Origin: Sipunculus nudus
Lineage: Eukaryota > Annelida > Sipuncula > Golfingiida > Sipunculidae
Length of the DNA: 64,000 nt
Assembly: GCA_026874595.1 (NCBI GenBank)
Contig: CM049315.1
Span: 65,097,389-65,161,388 of the forward strand
Direction: 5' to 3'
This document shows, in pieces, positions 1 to 15,900 of the stretch. How positions within the stretch are numbered: the stretch's first letter is position 1; each line of letters opens with the position of its first letter. A model generated the notes under the pieces. The model saw nothing but the letters and a program-made list of their open reading frames with translations. It did no database searches and was not told the DNA's origin. The position numbers and the translations under genes are program-made.

Positions 1-3000
1 TGCTTGATATGTTTGATGCTCTCATGGGTCTCATTTATAACATGGTCAGAAGGTATGTACATGCTTGTTATGTTTGATGCTCTCATGGGTGTCACTTATA
101 ACATGGTCAGAAGATATGTACATGCTTGTTATGTTTGATGCTCTCATGGGTCTCATTTATAACATGGTCAGAAGATATGTACATGCTTGTTATGTTTGAT
201 GCTCTCATGGGTCTCATTCATAACATGGTCAGAAGATATGTACATGCTTGTTATGTTTGATGCTCTCATGGGTCTCATTTATATCATGGTCAGAAGGTTT
301 GTACATGCTTGTTATGTTTGATGCTCTCATGGGTCTCATTCATAACATGGTCAGAAGATATGTACAGGCTTGTTATGTTTGATGCTCTCATGGGTCTCAT
401 TTATAACATGGTCAGAAGGTATGTACTGGCTTGTTACGTTTGAGTCTCTCATGGGTGTCATTTATAACATGGTCAGAAGGTATGTACATGCTTCTTACGT
501 TTGATGCTCACATGGGTGTCATTTATAACATGGTCAGAAGGTATGTACATGCTTGTTATGTTTGATGCTCTCATGGGTGTCATTTATAACATGGTCAGAA
601 GGTATGTACATGCTTGTTATGTTTGATGCTCTCATGGGTCTCATTTATAACATGGTCAGAAGGTATGTACATGCTTGTTATGTTTGATGCTCTCATGGGT
701 CTCATTTATAACATGGTCAGAAGGTATGTACATGCTTGTTATGTTTGATGCTCTCATTGGTCTCATTTATAACATGGTCAGAAGGTATGTACATGCTTGT
801 TATGTTTGATGCTCTCATGGGTCTCATTTATAACATGGTCAGAAGGAATGCACATGCTTGTTATTTTTGATGCTCTCATGGGTCTCATTTATAACATGGT
901 CAGAAGATATGTACATGCTTGTTATGTCTGATGCTCTCATGGGTCTCATTTATAACATAGTCAGAAGGTATGTACATGCTTGTCATGTTTGATGCTCTCA
1001 TTGGTCTCATTTATAACATGGTCAGAAGGTATGTACATGCTTGTTATGTTTGATGCTCTCATGGGTCTCATTTATAACATGGTCAGAAGGTATGTACATG
1101 CTTGTTATGTTTGATGCTCACATGGGTCTCATTTATAACATGGTCAGAAGGTATGTACATGCTTGTTATGTTTGATGCTCACATGGGTCTCATTTATAAC
1201 ATGGTCAGAAGGTATGTACATGCTTGTTATGTTTGATGCTCACATGGGTCTCATTTAAAACATGGTCAGAAGGTATGTACATGCTTGTTATGTTTGATGC
1301 TCTCATGGGTCTCATTTATAACATGGTCAGAAGATATGTACATGCTTGTTATGTTTGATGCTCTCATGGGTCTCATTTATAACATGGTCAGATGGTATGT
1401 ACATGCTTGTTATGTTTGATGCTCTCATGGGTCTCATTTATAACATGGTCAGAAAGTATGTACATGCTTCTTACGTTTGATGCTCTCATGGGTCTCATTT
1501 ATAACATGGTCAGAAGGTATGTACATGCTTCTAACCTTAGATGCTCTCATGGGTCTCATTTATAACATGGTCAAAAGGTATGTACATGCTTCCTACGTTT
1601 GATGCTCTCATGGGTCTCATTTATAACATGGTCAGAAGATATGTACATGCTTGTTACGTTTGATGCTCTTGTGGGTCTCATTTATAACATGGTCAGAAGG
1701 TGTGTACATGCTTGTTATGTTTGATGCTCTGATGGGTCTCATTTATAACATGGTCAGAAGGTATGTACATGCTTCTTACGTTTGATGCTCTCATTGGTGT
1801 CATTTATAACATGGTCAGAAGGTATGTACATGCTTGTTATGTTTGATGCTCTCATGGGTCTCATTTATAACATGGTCAGAAGATATGTACATGCTTGTTA
1901 TGTTTGATTCTCACATGGGTCTCATTTATAACATGGTCAGAAGGTATGTACATGCTTGTTATGTTTGATGCTCTCATGGGTCTCATTTATAACATGGTCA
2001 GAAGATATGTCCATGCTTGTTATGTTTGATGCTCTCATGGGTCTCATTTATAACATGGTCAGAAGATATGTACATGCTTATTATGTTTGATGTTCTCATG
2101 GGTGTCATTTATAACATGGTCAGATGGTGTGTACATGCTTGTTATGTTTGATGCTCTCATGGGTGTCATTTATAACATGGTCAGAAGGTATGTACATGCT
2201 TCTTACGTTTGATGCTCTCATGGGTCTCATTTATAACATGGTCAGAAGGTATGTACATGCTTCCTACGTTTGATGCTTTCATGGGTCTCATTTATAACAT
2301 GGTCAGAAGATATGTACATGCTTTTTATGTTTGATGCTCTCATGGGTGTCATTTATAACATGGTCAGAAGGTGTGTACATGCTTGTTATGTTTGATGCTC
2401 TCATGGGTCTCATTTATAACATGGTCAGAAGGTATGTACATGCTTCTTACGTTTGATGCTCTCATTGGTGTCATTCATAACATGGTCAGAAGGTATGTAC
2501 ATGCTTGTTATGTTTGATGCTCTCATGGGTCTCATTTATAACATGGTCAGAAGGTATGTACAGGCTTGTTACGTTTGATGCTCTCATGGGTCTCATTTAT
2601 AACATGGTCAGAAGGTATGTACATGCTTGTTACGTTTGATGCTCTTGTGGGTCTCATTTATAACATGGTCAGAAGGTATGTACATGCTTGTTATGTTTGA
2701 TGCTCACATGGGTCTCATTTATAACATGGTCAGAAGGTATGTACATGCTTGTTATGGTTGATGCTCTCATGGGTGTCATTTATAACATGGTCAGAAGGTA
2801 TGTACAGGCTTGTCATGTTTGATGCTCTCATTGGTCTCATTTATAACATGGTCAGAAGATATGTACATGCTTGTTATGTTTGATGCTCTCATGGGTCTCA
2901 TTCATAACATTGTCAGAAGATATGTACATGCTTGTTATGTTTGATGCTCTCATGGGTCTCATTTATATCATGGTCAGAAGGTTTGTACATGCTTGTTATG

Positions 3001-3299
3001 TTTGATGCTCTCATGGGTCTCATTCATAACATGGTCAGAAGATATGTACATGCTTGTTATGTTTGATGCTCACATGGGTCTCATTTATAACATGGTCAGA
3101 AGGTGTGTACATGCTTGTTATGTTTGATGCTCTGATGGGTCTCATTTATAACATGTTCAGAAGGTATGTACATGCTTCTTACGTTTGATGCTCTCATTGG
3201 TGTCATTTATAACATGGTCAGAAGGTATGTACATGCTTGTTATGTTTGATGCTCTCATGGGTCTCATTTATAACATGGTCAGAAGGTATGTACATGCTT

Positions 3300-4790
3300 G
3301 TTATGTTTGATGCTCTTGTGGGTCTCATTTATAACATGGTCAGAAGATATGTACAGGCTTGTTATGTTTGATGCTCTTGTGGGTCTCATTTATAACATGG
3401 TCAGAAGATATGTACATGCTTGTTATGTTTGATGCTCTTGTGGGTCTCATTTATAACAGGGTCAGAAGGTATGTACATGCTTGTTATGTTTGATGCTCTT
3501 GTGGGTCTCATTTATAACATGGTCAGAAGATATGTACATGCTTGTTATGTTTGATGCTCTTGTGGGTCTCATTTATAACATGGTCAGAAGGTATGTACAT
3601 GCTTGTTATGTTTGATGCTCTTGTGGGTCTCATTTATAACATGGTCAGAATATATGTACATAGTTGTTATGTTTGATGCTCTTGTGGGTCTCATTTATAA
3701 CATGGTCAGAAGACATGTACAGGCTTGTTATGTTTGATGCTCTTATGGGTCTCATTTTTAACATGGTCAGAAGATATGTACAGGCTTGTTTTGTTTGATG
3801 CTCTTGTGGGTCTCATTTTTAACATGGTCATAAGATATGTACAGGCTTGTTATGTTTGATGCTCTTGTGGGTCTCATTTATAACATGGTCAGAAGATATG
3901 TACATGCTTGTTATGTTTCATGCTCTTGTGGGTCTCATTTATAACATGGTCAGAAGATATGTACATGCTTGTTATGTTTGATGCTCTTGTGGGTCTCATT
4001 TATAACATGGTCAGAAGGTATGTACATGCTTGTTATGTTTGATGCTCTTGTGGGTCTCATTTATAACATGGTCAGAAGATATGTACATAGTTGTTATGTT
4101 TGATGCTCTTGTGGGTCTCATTTATAACATGGTCAGAAGACATGTACAGGCTTGTTATGTTTGATGCTCTTGTGGGTCTCATTTTTAACATGGTCAGAAG
4201 ATATGTACAGGCTTGTTATGTTTGATGCTCTTGTGGGTCTCATTTATAACATGGTCAGAAGATATGTACATGCTTGTTATGTTTGATGCTCTTGTGGGTC
4301 TCATTTATAACATGGTCAGAAGATATGTACATGCTTGTTATGTTTGATGCTCTCATGGGTCTCATTTATAACATGGTCAGAAGATATGTACATAGTTGTT
4401 ATGTTTGATGCTCTTGTGGGTCTCATTTATAACATGGTCAGAAGGTATGTACATGCTTGTTATGTTTGATGCTCTTGTGGGTCTCATTTATAACATGGTC
4501 AGAAGGTATGTACATGCTTGTTATGTTTGATGCTCTTGTGGGTCTCAATTATAACATGGTCAGAAGGTATGTACATGCTTGTTATGTTTGATGCTCACAT
4601 GGGTCTCATTTATAACATGGTCAGAAGGTATGTACATGCTTGTTATGTTTGATGCTCTTGTGGGTCTCATTTATAACATGGTCAGAAGGTATGTACATGC
4701 TTGTTATGTTTGATGCTCTTGTGGGTCTCATTTATAACATGGTCAGAAGATATATACATGCTTGTTATGTTTGCTGCTCTTGTGGGTCTC
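3300..4790. repeat. Satellite subdomain rich in the CTCTTGTGG variant
   Basis: Within the 61-bp array, most monomers here carry CTCTTGTGGGTCTC in place of CTCATGGGTCTC, and several share rarer linked changes (ACATAGTTGTTATG, CATTTTTAACATGG, ACAGGCTTG). Clustering of linked variants shows local amplification of a few founder monomers by unequal exchange or replication slippage. Isolated CTTGTGG monomers occur elsewhere in the array. Confidence 0.8.
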
Positions 4791-7700
4791 ATTTATAATA
4801 TGGTCAGAAGGTATGTACATGCTTGTTATGTTTGATGCTCTCAACGGTCTCATTTATAACATGGTCAGAAGGTATGTACATGCTTGTTATGTTTGATGCT
4901 CACATGGGTCTCATTTATAACATGGTCAGAAGGTATGTACATGCTTGTTATGTTTGATGCTCTCATGGGTCTCATTTATAACATAGTCAGAAGGTATGTA
5001 CATGCTTGTCATGTTTGATGCTCTCATTGGTCTCATTTATAACATGGTCAGAAGGTATGTACATGCTTGTTATGTTTGATGCTCTCATGGGTCTCATTTA
5101 TAACATGGTCAGAAGGTATGTACATGCTTGTTATGTTTGATGCTCTCATGGGTCTCATTTATAACATGGTCAGAAGATATGTACATGCTTGTTATGTTTG
5201 ATGCTCTCATGGGTCTCATTTATAACATAGTCAGAAGGTAGGTACATGCTTGTTATGTTTGATGCTCTCATGGGTCTCATTTATAACATGGTCAGAAGAT
5301 ATGTACATGCTTGTTATGTTTGATTCTCACATGGGTCTCATTTATAACATGGTCAGAAGGTATGTACATGCTTGTTATGTTTGATGCTCACATTGGTCTC
5401 ATTTATAACATGGTCATAAGATATGTATATGCTTGTTATGTTTGATGCTCTTGTGGGTCTCATTTATAACATGGTCAGAAGATATGTACATGCTTGTTAT
5501 GTTTGATTCTCACATGGGTCTCATTTATAACATGGTCAGAAGGTATGTACATGCTTGTTATGTTTGATTCTCACATGGGTCTCATTTATAACATGGTCAG
5601 AAGGTATGTACATGCTTGTTATGTTTGATGCTCTCATGGGTCTCATTTATAACATGGTCAGAAGATATGTACATGCTTGTTATGTTTGATTCTCACATGG
5701 GTCTCATTTATAACATGGTCAGAAGGTATGTACATGCTTGTTATGTTTGATGCTCACATTGGTCTCATTTATAACATGGTCATAAGATATGTATATGCTT
5801 GTTATGTTTGATGCTCACATGGGTCTCATTTATAACATGGTCAGAAGATATGTACATGCTTGTTACGTTTGATGCTCTCATGGGTCTCATTTATAACATG
5901 GTCAGAAGATATGTATATGCTTGTTATGTTTGATGCTCACATGGGTCTCATTTATTACATGGTCAGAAGATATGTACATGCTTGTTATGTTTGATGCTCT
6001 TGTGGGTCTCCTTTATAACATGGTCAGAAGATATGTACATGCTTGTTATGTTTCATGCTCACATGGGTCTCATTTATAACATGGTCAGAAGATATATACA
6101 TGCTTGTTATGTTTGATGCTCACATGGGTCTCATTTATAACATGGTCAGAAGATATGTACATGCTTGTTATGTTTGATGCTCTTGTGGGTCTCATTTATA
6201 ACATGGTCAGAAGATATGTACATGCTTGTTATGTTTGATGCTCTCATGGGTCTCATTTATAACATGGTCAGAAGGTATGTACATGCTTGTTATGTTTGAT
6301 GCTCTCATGGGTGTCACTTATAACATGGTCAGAAGATATGTACATGCTTGTTATGTTTGATGCTCTCATGGGTCTCATTTATAACATGGTCAGAAGATAT
6401 GTACATGCTTGTTATGTTTGATGCTCTCATGGGTCTCATTCATAACATGGTCAGAAGATATGTACATGCTTGTTATGTTTGATGCTCTCATGGGTCTCAT
6501 TTATATCATGGTCAGAAGGTTTGTACATGCTTGTTATGTTTGATGCTCCCATGGGTCTCATTCATAACATGGTCAGAAGATATGTACATGCTTGTTATGT
6601 TTGATGCTCTCATGGGTCTCATTTATAACATGGTCAGAAGGTATGTACTGGCTTGTTACGTTTGAGTCTCTCATGGGTGTCATTTATAACATGGTCAGAA
6701 GGTATGTACATGCTTCTTACGTTTGATGCTCACATGGGTCTCATTTATAACATGGTCAGAAGGTATGTACATGCTTGTTATGTTTGATGCTCTCATGGGT
6801 GTCATTTATAACATGGTCAGAAGGTATGTACATGCTTGTTATGTTTGATGCTTTCATGGGTCTCATTTATAACATGGTCAGAAGGTATGTACATGCTTGT
6901 TATGTTTGATGCTCTCATGGGTCTCATTTATAACATGGTCAGAAGGTATGTACATGCTTGTTATGTTTGATGCTCTCATTGGTCTCATTTATAACATGGT
7001 CAGAAGGTATGTACATGCTTGTTATGTTTGATGCTCTCATGGGTGTCATTTATAACATGGTCAGAAGGAATGCACATGCTTGTTATTTTTGATGCTCTCA
7101 TGGGTCTCATTTATAACATAGTCAGAAGGTATGTACATGCTTGTCATGTTTGATGCTCTCATGGGTCTCATTTATAACATGGTCAGAAGGTATGTACATC
7201 CTTCTAACCTTAGATGCTCTCATGGGTCTCATTTATAACATGGTCAGAAGGTATGTACATGCTTCCTACGTTTGATGCTCTCATGGGTCTCATTTATAAC
7301 ATGGTCAGAAGATATGTACATGCTTGTTACGTTTGATGCTCTTGTGGGTCTCATTTATAACATGGTCAGAAGGTGTGTACATGCTTGTTATGTTTGATGC
7401 TCTGATGGGTCTCATTTATAACATGGTCAGAAGGTATGTACATGCTTCTTACGTTTGATGCTCTCATTGGTGTCATTTATAACATGGTCAGAAGGTATGT
7501 ACATGCTTGTTATGTTTGATGCTCTCATGGGTCTCATTTATAACATGGTCAGAAGATATGTACATGCTTGTTATGTTTGATTCTCACATGGGTCTCATTT
7601 ATAACATGGTCAGAAGGTATGTACATGCTTGTTATGTTTGATGCTCTCATGGGTCTCATTTATAACATGGTCAGAAGATATGTCCATGCTTGTTATGTTT

Positions 7701-10700
7701 GATGCTCTCATGGGTCTCATTTATAACATGGTCAGAAGATATGTACATGCTTATTATGTTTGATGTTCTCATGGGTGTCATTTATAACTTGGTCAGAAGG
7801 TGTGTACATGCTTGTTATGTTTGATGCTCTCATGGGTGTCATTTATAACATGGTCAGAAGGTATGTACATGCTTCTTACGTTTGATGCTCTCATGGGTCT
7901 CATTTATAACATGGTCAGAAGGTATGTACATGCTTCCTACGTTTGATGCTTTCATGGGTCTCATTTATAACATGGTCAGAAGGTGTGTACATGCTTGTTA
8001 TGTTTGATGCTCTCATGGGTCTCATTTATAACATGGTCAGAAGGTATGTACATGCTTCTTACGTTTGATGCTCTCATTGGTGTCATTCATAACATGGTCA
8101 GAAGGTATGTACATGCTTGTTATGTTTGATGCTCTCATGGGTCTCATTTATAACATGGTCAGAAGGTATGTACAGGCTTGTTACGTTTGATGCTCTCATG
8201 GGTCTCATTTATAACATGGTCAGAAGGTATGTACATGCTTGTTACGTTTGATGCTCTTGTGGGTCTCATTTATAACATGGCCAGAAGGTATGTACATGCT
8301 TGTTATGTTTGATGCTCTCATGGGTCTCATTTATAACATGGTCAGAAGGTATGTACATGCTTGTTATGTTTGATGCTCTCATGGGTGTCATTTATAACAT
8401 GGTCAGAAGGTATGTACAGGCTTGTCATGTTTGATGCTCTCATTGGTCTCATTTATAACATGGTCAGAAGATATGTACATGCTTGTTATGTTTGATGCTC
8501 TCATGGGTCTCATTCATAACATTGTCAGAAGATATGTACATGCTTCTTACGTTTGATGCTCTCATGGGTCTCATTTATAACATGGTCAGAAGATATGTAC
8601 ATGCTTGTTATGTTTGATGCTCTCATGGGTGTCATTTATAACATGGTCAGAAGGTATGTACATGCTTCTTACGTTTGATGCTCTCATGGGTGTCATTTAT
8701 AACATGGTCAGAAGGTGTGTACATGCTTGTTATGTTTGATGCTCTCATGGGTCTCATTTATAACATGGTCAGAAGGTATGTACATGTTTCTTACGTTTGA
8801 TGCTCTCATTGGTGTCATTCATAACATGGTCAGAAGGTATGTACATGCTTGTTATGTTTGATGCTCTCATGGGTCTCATTTATAACATGGTCAGAAGGTA
8901 TGTACAGGCTTGTTACGTTTGATGCTCTCATGGGTCTCATTTATAACATGGTCAGAAGGTATGTACATGCTTGTTACGTTTGATGCTCTTGTGGGTCTCA
9001 TTTATAACATGGCCAGAAGGTATGTACATGCTTGTTATGTTTGATGCTCTCATGGGTCTCATTTATAACATGGTCAGAAGGTATGTACATGCTTGTTATG
9101 TTTGATGCTCTCATGGGTGTCATTTATAACATGGTCAGAAGGTATGTACAGGCTTGTCATGTTTGATGCTCTCATTGGTCTCATTTATAACATGGTCAGA
9201 AGATATGTACATGCTTGTTATGTTTGATGCTCTCATGGGTCTCATTCATAACATTGTCAGAAGATATGTACATGCTTGTTATGTTTGATGCTCTCATGGG
9301 TCTCATTTATATCATGGTCAGAAGGTTTGTACATGCTTGTTATGTTTGATGCTCTCATGGGTCTCATTCATAACATGGTCAGAAGATATGTACATGCTTG
9401 TTATGTTTGATGCTCACATGGGTCTCATTTATAACATGGTCAGAAGGTGTGTACATGCTTGTTATGTTTGATGCTCTGATGGGTCTCATTTATAACATGT
9501 TCAGAAGGTATGTACATGCTTCTTACGTTTGATGCTCTCATTGGTGTCATTTATAACATGGTCAGAAGGTATGTACATGCTTGTTATGTTTGATGCTCTC
9601 ATGGGTCTCATTTATAACATGGTCAGAAGGTATGTACATGCTTCCTACGTTTGATGCTTTCATGGGTCTCATTTATAACATGGTCAGAAGGTGTGTACAT
9701 GCTTGTTATGTTTGATGCTCTCATGGGTCTCATTTATAACATGGTCAGAAGGTATGTACATGCTTCTTACGTTTGATGCTCTCATTGGTGTCATTCATAA
9801 CATGGTCAGAAGGTATGTACATGCTTGTTATGTTTGATGCTCTCATGGGTCTCATTTATAACATGGTCAGAAGGTATGTACAGGCTTGTTACGTTTGATG
9901 CTCTCATGGGTCTCATTTATAACATGGTCAGAAGGTATGTACATGCTTGTTACGTTTGATGCTCTTGTGGGTCTCATTTATAACATGGCCAGAAGGTATG
10001 TACATGCTTGTTATGTTTGATGCTCTCATGGGTCTCATTTATAACATGGTCAGAAGGTATGTACATGCTTGTTATGTTTGATGCTCTCATGGGTGTCATT
10101 TATAACATGGTCAGAAGGTATGTACAGGCTTGTCATGTTTGATGCTCTCATTGGTCTCATTTATAACATGGTCAGAAGATATGTACATGCTTGTTATGTT
10201 TGATGCTCTCATGGGTCTCATTCATAACATTGTCAGAAGATATGTACATGCTTCTTACGTTTGATGCTCTCATGGGTCTCATTTATAACATGGTCAGAAG
10301 ATATGTACATGCTTGTTATGTTTGATGCTCTCATGGGTGTCATTTATAACATGGTCAGAAGGTATGTACATGCTTCTTACGTTTGATGCTCTCATGGGTC
10401 TCATTTATAACATGGTCAGAAGATATGTACATGCTTGTTATGTTTGATGCTCTCATGGGTGTCATTTATAACATGGTCAGAAGGTGTGTACATGCTTGTT
10501 ATGTTTGATGCTCTCATGGGTCTCATTTATAACATGGTCAGAAGGTATGTACATGCTTCTTACGTTTGATGCTCTCATTGGTGTCATTCATAACATGGTC
10601 AGAAGGTATGTACATGCTTGTTATGTTTGATGCTCTCATGGGTCTCATTTATAACATGGTCAGAAGGTATGTACAGGCTTGTTACGTTTGATGCTCTCAT

Positions 10701-13029
10701 GGGTCTCATTTATAACATGGTCAGAAGGTATGTACATGCTTGTTACGTTTGATGCTCTTGTGGGTCTCATTTATAACATGGCCAGAAGGTATGTACATGC
10801 TTGTTATGTTTGATGCTCTCATGGGTCTCATTTATAACATGGTCAGAAGGTATGTACATGCTTGTTATGTTTGATGCTCTCATGGGTGTCATTTATAACA
10901 TGGTCAGAAGGTATGTACAGGCTTGTCATGTTTGATGCTCTCATTGGTCTCATTTATAACATGGTCAGAAGATATGTACATGCTTGTTATGTTTGATGCT
11001 CTCATGGGTCTCATTCATAACATTGTCAGAAGATATGTACATGCTTGTTATGTTTGATGCTCTCATGGGTCTCATTTATATCATGGTCAGAAGGTTTGTA
11101 CATGCTTGTTATGTTTGATGCTCTCATGGGTCTGATTCATAACATGGTCAGAAGATATGTACATGCTTGTTATGTTTGATGCTCACATGGGTCTCATTTA
11201 TAACATGGTCAGAAGGTGTGTACATGCTTGTTATGTTTGATGCTCTGATGGGTCTCATTTATAACATGTTCAGAAGGTATGTACATGCTTCTTACGTTTG
11301 ATGCTCTCATTGGTGTCATTTATAACATGGTCAGAAGGTATGTACATGCTTGTTATGTTTGATGCTCTCATGGGTCTCATTTATAACATGGTCAGAAGGT
11401 ATGTACATGCTTGTTATGTTTGATTCTCACATGGGTCTCATTTATAACATGGTCAGAAGGTATGTACATGCTTGTTATGTTTGATGCTCTCATGGGTCTC
11501 ATTTATAACATGGTCAGAAGATATGTACATGCTTGTTATGTTTGATGCTGTCATGGGTCTCATTTATAACATGGTCAGAAGATATGTACATGCTTGTTAT
11601 GTTTGATGCTCTCATGGGTGTCATTTATAACATGGTCAGAAGGTGTGTACATGCTTGTTATGTTTGATGCTCTCATGGGTGTCACTTATAACAAGGTCAG
11701 AAGGTATGTACATGCTTCTTACGTTTGATGCTCTCATGGGTCTCATTTATAACATGGTCAGAAGGTATGTACATGCTTCCTACGTTTGATGCTCTCATGG
11801 GTCTCATTTATAACATGGTCAGAAGATATGTACATGCTTGTTATGTTTGATGCTCTCATGGGTGTCATTTATAACATGGTCAGAAGGTGTGTACATGCTT
11901 GTTATGTTTGATGCTCTCATGGGTCTCATTTATAACATGGTCAGAAGGTATGTACATGCTTCTTACGTTTGATGCTCTCATTGGTGTCATTCATAACATG
12001 GTCAGAAGGTATGTACATGCTTGTTATGTTTGATGCTCTCATGGGTCTCATTTATAACATGGTCAGAAGGTATGTACAGGCTTGTTACGTTTGATGCTCT
12101 CATGGGTCTCATTTATAACATGGTCAGAAGGTATGTACATGCTTGTTACGTTTGATGCTCTTGTGGGTCTCATTTATAACATGGTCAGAAGGTATGTACA
12201 TGCTTGTTATGTTTGATGCTCTCATGGGTCTCATTTATAACATGGTCAGAAGGTATGTACATGCTTGTTATGTTTGATGCTCTCATGGGTCTCATTTATA
12301 TCATGGTCAGAAGGTTTGTACATGCTTGTTATGTTTGATGCTCTCATGGGTCTCATTCATAACATGGTCAGAAAATATGTACATGCTTGTTATGTTTGAT
12401 GCTCTCATGGGTCTCATTTATAACATGGTCAGAAGGTATGTACTGGCTTGTTACATTTGAGTCTCTCATGGGTGTCATTTATAACATGGTCAGAAGGTAT
12501 GTACATGCTTCTTACGTTTGATGCTCTCATGGGTCTCATTTATAACATGGTCAGAAGGTATGTACATGCTTGTTTTGTTTGATGCTCTCATGGGTCTCAT
12601 TTATAACATGGTCAGAAGGTATGTACATGCTTGTTATGTTTGATGCTCTCATGGGTCTCATTTATAACATGGTCAGAAGGTATGTACATGCTTGTTATGT
12701 TTGATGCTCTCATGGGTCTCATTTATAACATGGTCAGAAGGTATGTACATGCTTGTTATGTTTGATGCTTTCATGGGTCTCATTTATAACATGGTCAGAA
12801 GGTATGTACATGCTTGTTATGTTTGATGCTCTCATGGGTGTCATTTATAACATGGTCAGAAGGTATGTACATGCTTGTTATGTTTGATGCTCTCATTGGT
12901 CTCATTTATAACATGGTCAGAAGGTATGTACATGCTTGTTATGTTTGATGCTCTCATGGGTGTCATTTATAACATGGTCAGAAGGAATGCACATGCTTGT
13001 TATTTTTGATGCTCTCATGGGTCTCATTT

Positions 13030-15900
13030 ATAACATGGTCAGAAGATATGAACATGCTTGTTATGTTTGATGCTCTCATGGGTCTCATTTATAACATGGT
13101 CAGAAAGTATGTACATGCTTGTTATGTTTGATGCTCTCATGGGTCTCATTTATAACATAGTCAGAAGGTATGTACATGCTTGTTATGTTTGATGCTCTCA
13201 TGGGTCTCATTTATAACATGGTCAGAAGGTATGTACATGCTTGTTATGTTTGATGCTCTCATGGGTCTCATTTATAACATGGTCAGAAGGTATGTACATG
13301 CTTGTTATGTTTGATGCTCTCATGGGTCTCATTTATAACATGGTCAGAAGGTATGTACATGCTTGTTATGTTTGATGCTCTCATGGGTCTCATTTATAAC
13401 ATGGTCAGAAGGTATGTACATGCTTGTTATGTTTGATGCTCTCATGGGTCTCATTTATAACATGGTCAGAAGGTATGTACATGCTTGTTATGTTTGATGC
13501 TCTCATGGGTCTCATTTATAACATGGTCAGAAGGTATGTACATGCTTGTTATGTTTGATGCTCTCATGGGTCTCATTTATAACATGGTCAGAAAGTATGT
13601 ACATGCTTGTTATGTTTGATGCTCTTGTGGGTCTCATTTATAACATGGTCAGAAAGTATGTACATGCTTGTTATGTTTGATGCTCTCATGGGTCTCATTT
13701 ATAACATGGTCAGAAGGTATGTACATGCTTGTTATGTTTGATGCTCACATGGGTCTCATTTATAACATGGTCAGAAAGTATGTACATGCTTGTTATGTTT
13801 GATGCTCTCATGGGTCTCATTTATAACATGGTCAGAAGGTATGTACATGCTTGTTATGTTTGATGCTCTCATGGGTCTCATTTATAACATGGTCAGAAGG
13901 TATGTACATGCTTGTTATGTTTGATGCTCTCATGGGTCTCATTTATAACATGGTCAGAAGGTATGTACATGCTTGTTATGTTTGATGCTCTCATGGGTCT
14001 CATTTATAACATGGTCAGAAGGTATGTACATGCTTGTTATGTTTGATGCTCTCATGGGTCTCATTTATAACATGGTCAGAAAGTATGTACATGCTTGTTA
14101 TGTTTGATGCTCTTGTGGGTCTCATTTATAACATGGTCAGAAGGTATGTACATGCTTGTTATGTTTGATGCTCTCATGGGTCTCATTTATAACATGGTCA
14201 GAAGGTATGTACATGCTTGTTATGTTTGATGCTCTCATGGGTCTCATTTATAACATGGTCAGAAGGTATGTACATGCTTGTTATGTTTGATGCTCTCATG
14301 GGTCTCATTTATAACATGGTCAGAAAGTATGTACATGCTTGTTATGTTTGATGCTCTTGTGGGTCTCATTTATAACATGGTCAGAAAGTATGTACATGCT
14401 TGTTATGTTTGATGCTCTCATGGGTCTCATTTATAACATGGTCAGAAGGTATGTACATGCTTGTTATGTTTGATGCTCACATGGGTCTCATTTATAACAT
14501 GGTCAGAAAGTATGTACATGCTTGTTATGTTTGATGCTCTCATGGGTCTCATTTATAACATGGTCAGAAGGTATGTACATGCTTGTTATGTTTGATGCTC
14601 TCATGGGTCTCATTTATAACATGGTCAGAAAGTATGTACATGCTTGTTATGTTTGATGCTCTCATGGGTCTCATTTATAACATGGTCAGAAGGTATGTAC
14701 ATGCTTGTTATGTTTGATGCTCTCATGGGTCTCATTTATAACATGGTCAGAAGGTATGTACATGCTTGTTATGTTTGATGCTCTCATGGGTCTCATTTAT
14801 AACATGGTCAGAAAGTATGTATATGCTTGTTATGTTTGATGCTCTCATGGGTCTCATTTATAACATGGTCAGAAGGTATGTACATGCTTGTTATGTTTGA
14901 TGCTCTTGTGGGTCTCATTTATAACATGGTCAGAAAGTATGTACATGCTTGTTATGTTTGATGCTCTCATGGGTCTCATTTATAACATGGTCAGAAGGTA
15001 TGTACATGCTTGTTATGTTTGATGCTCTCATGGGTCTCATTTATAACATGGTCAGAAGGTATGTACATGCTTGTTATGTTTGATGCTCTCATGGGTCTCA
15101 TTTATAACATGGTCAGAAAGTATGTACATGCTTGTTATGTTTGATGCTCTCATGGGTCTCATTTATAACATGGTCAGAAGGTATGTACATGTTTGTTATG
15201 TTTGATGCTCTTGTGGGTCTCATTTATAACATGGTCAGAAGGTATGTACATGCTTGTTATGTTTGATGCTCTCATGGGTCTCATTTATAACATGGTCAGA
15301 AAGTATGTACATGCTTGTTATGTTTGATGCTCTCATTGGTCTCATTTATAACATAGTCAGAAGGTATGTACATGCTTGTTATGTTTGATGCTCTTGTGGG
15401 TCTCATTTATAACATGGTCAGAAAGTATGTACATGCTTGTTATGTTTGATGCTCTCATGGGTCTCATTTATAACATGGTCAGAAGGTATGTACATGCTTG
15501 TTATGTTTGATGCTCTCATGGGTCTCATTTATAACATGGTCAGAAGGTATGTACATGCTTGTTATGTTTGATGCTCTCATGGGTCTCATTTATAACATGG
15601 TCAGAAAGTATGTACATGCTTGTTATGTTTGATGCTCTCATGGGTCTCATTTATAACATGGTCAGAAGGTATGTACATGCTTGTTATGTTTGATGCTCAC
15701 ATGGGTCTCATTTATAACATGGTCAGAAGGTATGTACATGCTTGTTATGTTTGATGCTCACATGGGTCTCATTTATAACATGGTCAGAAGGTATGTACAT
15801 GCTTGTTATGTTTGATGCTCACATGGGTCTCATTTATAACATGGTCAGAAGGTATGTACATGCTTGTTATGTTTGATGCTCTCATGGGTCTCATTTATAA
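13030..15900. repeat. Homogenised satellite subdomain
   Basis: Monomers here are close to identical to one another. They are distinguished mainly by GGTCAGAAAGTATG versus GGTCAGAAGGTATG and by occasional CTTGTGG or CACATGG variants, whereas both flanks (before 13030 and after 16000) have many CTTCTTACG, CATTGGTG and AGAAGATATG variants. This is the most recently homogenised part of the array by eye. Confidence 0.7.
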